Source: DATCIH01 sp036507955
GTDB taxonomy: Bacteria; Bacillota; Clostridia; Clostridiales; Clostridiaceae
Direction: 5' to 3'
Length of the DNA stretch: 11,031 nt
NCBI GenBank assembly: GCA_036507955.1
Contig: DATCIH010000076.1
Coordinates: 1 to 11,031 of the forward strand
Every line of letters starts with the position of its first letter. The first letter of the stretch is position 1. Below the pieces are notes generated by a model. The model was not told where the DNA came from, ran no database searches, and was given only the letters and a program-made list of their open reading frames with translations. The position numbers were made by a program, and so were the translations under genes. Of the stretch, positions 6,611 through 11,031 are shown in pieces.

Positions 6611-6636
6611 AATTATCAGCTCCTCAATTCCCCCTT

Positions 6637-6666
6637 ATTATAACATTTCGTCCTGTTATCCGTCTA
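6637..6666 (-). promoter_or_regulatory. Predicted sigma-A promoter for the GTPase gene
   Basis: On the minus strand an extended -10, TGTTATAAT, has TATAAT at the complement of 6642-6637. TAGACG (complement of 6666-6661) is a four-of-six match to the -35, with an 18-nt spacer. It lies just upstream of the GAGGAG ribosome site and gives a short leader. Confidence 0.6.
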
Positions 6667-6673
6667 TATTTAT

Positions 6674-6696
6674 AAAAACAGCAAATTCCTGTTTTT
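6674..6696. terminator. Intrinsic terminator after the deacetylase gene, potentially bidirectional
   Basis: AAAAACAG (6674-6681) pairs with CTGTTTTT (6689-6696) around a 7-nt loop. A-runs and T-runs are part of and flank the stem, so both strands give a stem followed by U residues. It begins about 25 nt after the end of the minus-strand deacetylase reading frame, which it most likely terminates. Confidence 0.65.
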
Positions 6697-6710
6697 TTCA
6701 GCGAATGAAG

Positions 6711-7709
6711 TCACATAATCTTCAGCTTTGATGCAATACATGCTCCAAAAACTGTGCATAAACCCTCCAGCAATCGCCACCATAGCCTCCCAGCCATAAA
6801 ATATGCTTGAGGAATATTTTTCTCTTTAAGAAAAGTATATATTAAAACGTCCCTTTCTTTCATTTGCTTAAGAGTTAACTTTAGTTTTTCAGTTGATAAT
6901 AAACCGTCATTTTCATATGGGTCTGCTCCAAGGACAATGATAGCAAGTTGAGGCTTTGACAATTCCTCCAGTTTTTTTAAACCCTCCTCTAATTTAACAA
7001 GATAACTATATCCCTCATTTTCATTTATAGGAATATCAATATCACTGGGTAAAAAAGAAGGATTCACTTTTTCATTAATATATTCTTCCCCATCTAAAGG
7101 CCACCCTTTTGCCATATGAATGCTAAGAGTTTTTATTGAATTGTCATTTATTGTAAGGGATGCAGTTCCATCCCCCTTATGAGCATCTACATCAATAACC
7201 CAAGCATCCTCAATCATACTTTCCCATTGGAGTTTTCTAATAGCAATTACAATATCATTTAAAATACAAAAACCTTCTCCATAGTCCTCTTTTGCATGAT
7301 GACTACCTCCTCCAAAATAAAAACAAAAGCCTTTTTCTAAAGTTATTTTAGTGCATTGAAAAGAACCAGCAGCTTTTTTTAATTCATACTGAAAAATTGT
7401 TTTCAATGGAAATTTTGCTTCACTGGGATTATATCTATGATAATTTCCTTTATCATCAACCAGTTCATAAACACTAATGATTTCTTTTTCTACTTCTTGT
7501 GAAAATAATTTATCAACATATCCTTTTGAATGGACTCTAAGTAAATCTTCCTTTGTTAACTGGGGTTCAACTTTATTAATTGAATTTCTTTCAAAATCAG
7601 GTAATTCTTTTAAATATTCAATTGTCTTATAAAGCTTATCCTCCATAATTGAAATTTTTATTCCAAAGTCACTAAACTTAAAACTAAGATTAAAATCATA
7701 AAGTATCAT
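6711..7709 (-). pseudogene. Histone-deacetylase-superfamily hydrolase (AcuC-like), frameshifted near the C-terminus
   Basis: The frame encodes a zinc-dependent deacetylase of the arginase/deacetylase fold; family members remove acetyl groups from lysines, polyamines or small molecules. Clear motifs are GGGSHHAKEDYGEGFC with His137/His138, the zinc site VIDVDAHKGDG with Asp175 and His177, and LGADPYENDG with Asp263. At residue 307 the family motif GGY, carrying the catalytic tyrosine, should follow. Instead the frame reads AGRLWWR and runs to an unrelated tail (332 aa). Removing one G from the GGG run (complement of 6789-6791) restores AGGYGGDCWRVY and a stop at 6722-6724, giving a normal 328-aa protein. 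The gene is therefore a recent pseudogene or contains a sequencing indel. The start ATG 7709 has GGAGGA 8 nt upstream. It is monocistronic, between two terminators. Confidence 0.85.
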
Positions 7710-7851
7710 ATTAACTATCCTCCAATAGGTTTATTCTCCAGTACCAAAGCCTTCTTCTGCTTTTTTATTACTACTTCTATATAACCAGCCTTTATTCCTT
7801 CAATGTAGCGTTAGTAACTGTCTGAAACACTGCTAATTCACGATAAATAAA
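7710..7851 (-). promoter_or_regulatory. Leader of the deacetylase gene, with a possible gene remnant
   Basis: The gap ends with the ribosome site GGAGGA for the deacetylase. No strong promoter was found. On the minus strand the frame at 7810-7715 stays open for 31 codons without an ATG and reads protein-like (KAGYIEVVIKKQKKALVLEN), stopping just before the ribosome site. It may be the eroded end of a former upstream gene or chance; I cannot assign it to a family. Confidence 0.25.
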
Positions 7852-7883
7852 AAGCATCTACCATTTTCACACAGTAAATGCTT
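7845..7883 (-). terminator. Intrinsic terminator of the azoreductase gene
   Basis: On the minus strand AAGCATTTAC (complement of 7883-7874) pairs with GTAGATGCTT (complement of 7861-7852). This is a 10-bp stem with one G-U pair and a 12-nt loop, followed directly by TTTTTATT. It lies 26 nt after the stop of the flavoprotein gene and is a clear factor-independent terminator. Confidence 0.8.
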
Positions 7884-7908
7884 AAGTCTATATTTTTATG
7901 CTTAAAAG

Positions 7909-8550
7909 CTATATCTGATCAACTAGTGTATCAATTTTAGCTATAGCTTTTTCAATCGCTTCCATCCGTTCAAGTTCTGATATTCCTGTCCCATCAACCA
8001 AAAGTTCTTCAAACTTGCTTATACCTATAAATTTCATGATGTCATGAACATAATTCAATCCTTTATTTAATACAGGTCTAATAATCCAAGGAATATTACC
8101 ACCTGAAGATTGAACATAAATAAATGTGCGATGCTTATCATCTAATAAACCATAAGGCTTTTCATTTTCAAAAGCCATAGTTTTGCCAACTTGAACAACA
8201 CAATCGATGTATTCTTTTAATGGTGCTGGAAAAGAAAGGCTCCACATGGGCGCAGCAAGTACATAGATATCGGCTTCTTTAAATTGATCGCACAATTTTA
8301 TGATTTGTTTAACTTCCTCTTGCTCTTCATTTGATAGTTCTGATAGTGCTTCTGAATTTACAATAGCACTTCTGCTTTCAAAATAACAGTATTTGAGCTG
8401 TGGTATATGCTCTTTATATAAATCTAACTCTTCTATAACAATATTAGGATGCTTTACTAAAATACTGTTTACTAGTTTTCTTCCCACTGTTTTGCTTGAT
8501 GACATATCTTCAGGTTTTGAGTTCACTGTAATATAAAGTAGCTTTTTCAT
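7909..8550 (-). CDS. FMN-dependent NADH-azoreductase-like flavoprotein
   Basis: A 213-residue cytosolic flavodoxin-fold oxidoreductase of the AzoR/NAD(P)H-quinone reductase group, which uses FMN to reduce quinones, azo dyes or nitroaromatics with NAD(P)H. The first strand MKKLLYITVNSKP is followed by a Ser-rich phosphate-binding stretch (DMSSSKTVGRKL). The flavin-ring loop APMWSLSFPAPLKEYID (100-116) is diagnostic, and YVQSSGG (145-151) forms the third flavin contact. The length is normal and no motif is missing. ATG 8550 has AAGGAG about 7 nt upstream. The gene is a single unit: divergent from the permease gene, with its own promoter and terminator. The substrate cannot be deduced; a role in quinone or xenobiotic stress is likely. 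Confidence 0.88.
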   Translation of the reverse strand: MKKLLYITVNSKPEDMSSSKTVGRKLVNSILVKHPNIVIEELDLYKEHIPQLKYCYFESRSAIVNSEALSELSNEEQEEVKQIIKLCDQFKEADIYVLAAPMWSLSFPAPLKEYIDCVVQVGKTMAFENEKPYGLLDDKHRTFIYVQSSGGNIPWIIRPVLNKGLNYVHDIMKFIGISKFEELLVDGTGISELERMEAIEKAIAKIDTLVDQI

Positions 8551-8604
8551 TGATATCTCCTTAATGATTCATTGTCACTTTATAATATTTACTAATATAT
8601 TATT

Positions 8605-8656
8605 TATATACTTGCTCATCCAATTACTTGCAATATCATGATATTTTCGTTATGAT
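8605..8656. promoter_or_regulatory. Divergent promoters sharing one TTGCAA -35 hexamer, with palindromic operator candidate
   Basis: TTGCAA (8628-8633) is its own reverse complement. To the right, TATGAT (8651-8656) follows after exactly 17 nt and would drive the permease gene. To the left on the minus strand, TATATA (complement of 8610-8605) follows after exactly 17 nt and would drive the flavoprotein gene. AATATCATGATATT (8632-8645), a perfect 14-nt palindrome, lies in the permease spacer and touches the shared hexamer, so a repressor bound there could block both promoters. Confidence 0.6.
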
Positions 8657-8704
8657 ATAAAAATATAGCAATTTAATTAATCTAGATAGGTGGAATAACT
8701 ACTA

Positions 8705-9667
8705 ATGAAAATCATGATTGATATCCTGGTTCACAATATCTTGCCAATCTTTGTTTTGGTTGGATTGGGTTTTTTACTTGCTCGAAATTTCTCTCTGGAC
8801 ATTGGAACTTTGAATAAAATTAATTTTTATATGCTGCTACCAGCCTTTACCTTCGTATATCTATATACTACCTTCATTCCATTTGACATGCTGAAGGTTC
8901 TGGTCGCTACCATCATTATAATGGCATTGAATTTCACAGTTGCTTTTGTAGTATCATCCGTTAGAGGTGACAATCCCAGCATGAAGAATGCCTTTATCAA
9001 TTCGGTTATGTTTTATAACAGCGGAAACATTGGAGTTCCACTAATAACCTTGATATTCAGTAGCGCGCCTTTTATCATTGATGAGAAAACACCCTATCTC
9101 AGTCTTGCATTGACGGCACAAATCATGGTTCTTGTTGTCCAGAGCATTACGACCAATACCATTGGATTTTATAATGCAGGGCGTGCACATATGCACTGGA
9201 AAGAGTCATTGGGTAAAATACTTAAAATGCCTACAATCTATGCTATTCCTGGGGCTTTTCTTTTCAAACTGATTCCTTATGATATAACACAAACGCCATT
9301 TTGGCCTGCGCTAGAGTATTTAAAAGGTGCCCTCGTTCCAGTAGCACTTTTAATTCTTGGGATTCAGATATCTCGAACCAAATTTAATTCAATTCGATCA
9401 GAGGTTTTTTTATCAGTGTTGCTCCGCTTAGTTGCTGGGCCACTCTTTGCACTGGGAATTATTCATCTATTGTCGTTACATGGCATTGTTGCTCAGACAG
9501 TTCTCATATCTGCTTCGGTACCCACTTCCGTTAATACAGTTTTAATTGCAGTTGAGTATGATAATCACCCTGATTTTGCATCTCAAACCGTTTTAATCTC
9601 CACCTTAGCTTGTACTGTTACCCTGTCGCTAATTATTTATCTGTCACGTATTATGTTCCCTTACTAA
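8705..9667 (+). CDS. AEC (auxin efflux carrier) family permease
   Basis: A 320-residue integral membrane protein with about ten transmembrane helices. It fits the AEC family, bacterial members of which export or exchange malate, other dicarboxylates and related anions. Family features are the first helix ILPIFVLVGLGFLLAR, NKINFYMLLPAFTFVYLY (37-54) with the conserved Leu-Pro, and FYNSGNIGVPL (103-113), the broken-helix Asn-Gly-Pro motif. A second half repeats the fold and ends in ASVPTSVNTVLIAVEYD. The length is normal. AGGTGG lies about 11 nt before ATG 8705; a second ATG three codons on is possible. It is divergent from the flavoprotein gene and may share its regulator. The substrate is unknown. 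Confidence 0.88.
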   Translation: MKIMIDILVHNILPIFVLVGLGFLLARNFSLDIGTLNKINFYMLLPAFTFVYLYTTFIPFDMLKVLVATIIIMALNFTVAFVVSSVRGDNPSMKNAFINSVMFYNSGNIGVPLITLIFSSAPFIIDEKTPYLSLALTAQIMVLVVQSITTNTIGFYNAGRAHMHWKESLGKILKMPTIYAIPGAFLFKLIPYDITQTPFWPALEYLKGALVPVALLILGIQISRTKFNSIRSEVFLSVLLRLVAGPLFALGIIHLLSLHGIVAQTVLISASVPTSVNTVLIAVEYDNHPDFASQTVLISTLACTVTLSLIIYLSRIMFPY

Positions 9668-9671
9668 GACA

Positions 9672-9701
9672 TTCGTTTTGTACATAAAAATATGCTATAA
9701 T
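9672..9701 (+). promoter_or_regulatory. Predicted extended -10 promoter for the 96-aa gene
   Basis: TGCTATAAT gives a full consensus TATAAT (9696-9701) with the extended TG. TTCGTT (9672-9677) is a weak -35 at 18 nt. The leader to ATG 9734 is about 25 nt and includes AAGGAAAG as the ribosome site. Confidence 0.6.
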
Positions 9702-9733
9702 CATTGTATACTTAAGGAAAGAAGTTGATTTGA

Positions 9734-10024
9734 ATGAACAAATGGAAAGATACAGCTAGGACCTCAAACGATATAATAAGAAAATATTCAGGCGGTGTGA
9801 AAACAGTTTTTTCAAAAAATGCACTGGTTATAATCGAAAAAGATCTTTCAGAAGGGCTATTTCTTGTTTGGGATTCCAATCCTAAGAAAATAGAACGAAG
9901 ACACTATAAACTAAAAATGTCAGAAATAATTATTGAAGATTATAGTAACACCAGAGATATTAATGTACAAATGCTTCTAGCTGATGGATGGGATGCTCAA
10001 GATTTGCTAAGAAAGCAACAATAG
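9734..10024 (+). CDS. Hypothetical 96-residue cytosolic protein
   Basis: I do not recognise a family. The protein is small, soluble and mixed in charge. It has a basic N-terminus (MNKWKDTARTSNDIIRKYSGG), alternating hydrophobic strands (TVFSKNALVIIEKDL, GLFLVWDSN, MSEIIIEDYS) suggesting a small beta-rich fold, and a C-terminal helix ending DGWDAQDLLRKQQ. There is no signal peptide, membrane segment or Cys pair. Translation is credible: a good promoter and an AAGGAAAG site lie upstream and a strong terminator follows 60 nt after the stop, so it is a self-contained unit. Its neighbours give no functional hint. Confidence 0.75.
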   Translation: MNKWKDTARTSNDIIRKYSGGVKTVFSKNALVIIEKDLSEGLFLVWDSNPKKIERRHYKLKMSEIIIEDYSNTRDINVQMLLADGWDAQDLLRKQQ

Positions 10025-10082
10025 GAAGGCTATTTTGTTTATATTTTAATATGTTTCCGTGCACAAGAATACAGTTTAAAAT

Positions 10083-10139
10083 AACAGAAGGATTGGAGTT
10101 CCATATATATTAATGGCTCTCTCCAACCCTTCTGTTTTT
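10083..10139 (+). terminator. Strong intrinsic terminator after the 96-aa gene
   Basis: AACAGAAGG (10083-10091) pairs with CCTTCTGTT (10128-10136) and TTGGAG (10093-10098) with CTCCAA (10121-10126). One A-C mismatch separates the two, giving about 15 pairs around a 22-nt loop. A run of five T at 10135-10139 closes it. It separates this gene from the converging chemotaxis gene. Confidence 0.85.
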
Positions 10140-10172
10140 AATAAATTTATATATAATAAATCCAAAGCTCCA

Positions 10173-10868
10173 TTATTCTAGCGTAAATCTATCTATTTCC
10201 TTTGAGGCTTTAATAAGTTCTTCTACTAGACTCATAGATATATTTACCTTATTCAAGCTTTCATGTGTCATTGCGTTGGCTTCCTCCGCATTAGCCATAG
10301 TCTCTTCACTTACTGCAGATAATTCGTTTATATTCTTAACAATATCATCATTGGCTTCCAGTATGTCATTTATCTTTTCTGTTACCCTATCAACATTTTT
10401 ATCTACAGCATCCACTTTATGATTTATTTCATTAAATATATCTTTGGTTGTTAACACAATTTCATTTTGTTTTTTGCTTACATCTCTCAGCGTAACAACT
10501 GCTTGCAAAGAATTTTGCGAATCACTCTGCAATTCTTTAATAATATTTCCAATACTATTGACGGATTTTTTACTTTGCTCAGCTAATTTTCTGATTTCAT
10601 CAGCAACGACAGCAAACCCTTTACCAGCTTCTCCCGCTCTTGCACTTTCAATTGCAGCATTTAATGCTAATAAATTTGTTTGATCAGCAATATTCCTAAT
10701 TACATCAATAATTTGCGCAATATCAATAGATTTCTGATTCAAGCCACTAATTAGATTAAATACATTATCATTATATTGATTAACTGTAACCGCTTGTTCA
10801 CCTAGTTCTTCTACTATTGTGATTCCGTGGATTACACTTGAGCTGGTCTCTTTTGAGATATTTTTCAT
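10173..10868 (-). CDS. Methyl-accepting chemotaxis signalling domain, probably a 5'-truncated receptor
   Basis: The 231 residues are the cytoplasmic coiled-coil hairpin of a chemoreceptor, which controls CheA through CheW. The highly conserved tip is intact: IDVIRNIADQTNLLALNAAIESARAGEAGKGFAVVADEIRKLAEQS. The two arms should be of similar length, but only about 70 residues precede the tip while about 150 follow. About 80 residues of the N-terminal arm, plus any HAMP, membrane and ligand domains, are therefore missing. Upstream of the ATG the frame stays open for 12 more codons (with receptor-like TSDLSIN) and then meets a TGA, and no ribosome site precedes ATG 10868. It may be a pseudogene remnant; a genuine short soluble receptor is the alternative. 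Confidence 0.75.
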   Translation of the reverse strand: MKNISKETSSSVIHGITIVEELGEQAVTVNQYNDNVFNLISGLNQKSIDIAQIIDVIRNIADQTNLLALNAAIESARAGEAGKGFAVVADEIRKLAEQSKKSVNSIGNIIKELQSDSQNSLQAVVTLRDVSKKQNEIVLTTKDIFNEINHKVDAVDKNVDRVTEKINDILEANDDIVKNINELSAVSEETMANAEEANAMTHESLNKVNISMSLVEELIKASKEIDRFTLE

Positions 10869-10924
10869 ATTAATTGAAAGGTCCGACGTCTTAGGACAAA
10901 CGCATCAATTAGTTTTTTAGATAT

Positions 10925-10979
10925 AAAGGATGCCAGATAGACAAGGTATTACCTATTTGTTTTATCTTTGGCATTCTTT
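10925..10979. repeat. Imperfect long hairpin upstream of the chemotaxis fragment
   Basis: An imperfect hairpin folds over about 55 nt: ATGCCA (10930-10935) with TGGCAT (10969-10974), GATA (10936-10939) with TATC (10963-10966), and AGGT (10944-10947) with ACCT (10951-10954). Reading the plus strand it ends in TTCTTTTATTG and looks like a terminator, yet no plus-strand gene precedes it. The remaining bases to the window edge show no supported gene. Confidence 0.4.
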
Positions 10980-11031
10980 TATTGTTATTTACTATTTTTA
11001 TGGGTCAACAAAAAAAAGTAGAGGATTTTAG

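Noticed and set aside
9678..9701. TTGTAC (9678-9683) as -35 for the TATAAT at 9696
   Set aside because: The spacer would be only 12 nt, too short for a sigma-A promoter; the extended -10 explains the site better.
11000..11031. ATG with ten open codons at the right edge (MGQQKKVEDF)
   Set aside because: There is no ribosome site before it and the window ends at once, so a gene cannot be supported.
1..11031. CRISPR array, tRNA or rRNA genes, transposase or phage genes
   Set aside because: No regularly spaced repeats, no cloverleaf-like or rRNA-like sequence, and no mobile-element protein motifs were seen on either strand.

Overview
The window is strongly AT-rich, with AGGAGG-type ribosome binding sites, a clear Spo0A sporulation master regulator, stand-alone histidine kinases, a chemotaxis-receptor signalling domain and an AEC-family transporter. 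This points to a Gram-positive, endospore-forming anaerobe of the Clostridia (Clostridium or Lachnospiraceae type). Genus cannot be fixed from this stretch alone.

Left part (1-4380), signal transduction. A plus-strand operon runs in from the left edge: the end of a cobalamin (B12)-binding protein, a soluble PAS-like sensor histidine kinase overlapping it by 14 nt, and a small multipass membrane protein 5 nt further on. This looks like a sensory unit in which a corrinoid-binding protein may feed a kinase. Converging on it is a hybrid protein with a receiver domain followed by a histidine kinase, on the minus strand. It is transcribed divergently from spo0A across a 233-nt regulatory gap that holds TGTCGG-type motifs resembling 0A boxes. 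spoIVB, the usual left neighbour of spo0A, is absent. After spo0A comes an unexplained two-hairpin element (4333-4380).

Middle part (4399-8550), all minus strand and mostly single-gene units. It holds a small GIY-YIG-like protein with a C-terminal CPVC, a small Smr-domain protein, a P-loop GTPase with a DUF697-like membrane tail (TTG start), a histone-deacetylase-superfamily hydrolase and an FMN-dependent NADH-azoreductase-like flavoprotein. The deacetylase carries a one-base frameshift in a GGG run exactly where the catalytic Gly-Gly-Tyr motif should be. Restoring the frame gives a textbook ending, so this is a recent pseudogene or a sequence error.

Right part (8551-11031). The azoreductase and an AEC-family permease are divergent. 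Their predicted promoters share one self-complementary -35 hexamer (TTGCAA), beside a 14-nt perfect palindrome. An unrecognised 96-aa gene follows with its own extended -10 promoter and a strong terminator. Facing it is a minus-strand methyl-accepting chemotaxis signalling domain whose N-terminal arm is much too short, so it is probably a 5'-truncated receptor gene.

No tRNA, rRNA, CRISPR array, transposase gene or phage gene was recognised. The most promising points are the B12-binding/kinase/membrane operon, the unusual spo0A neighbourhood, the deacetylase frameshift and the shared-hexamer divergent promoter.
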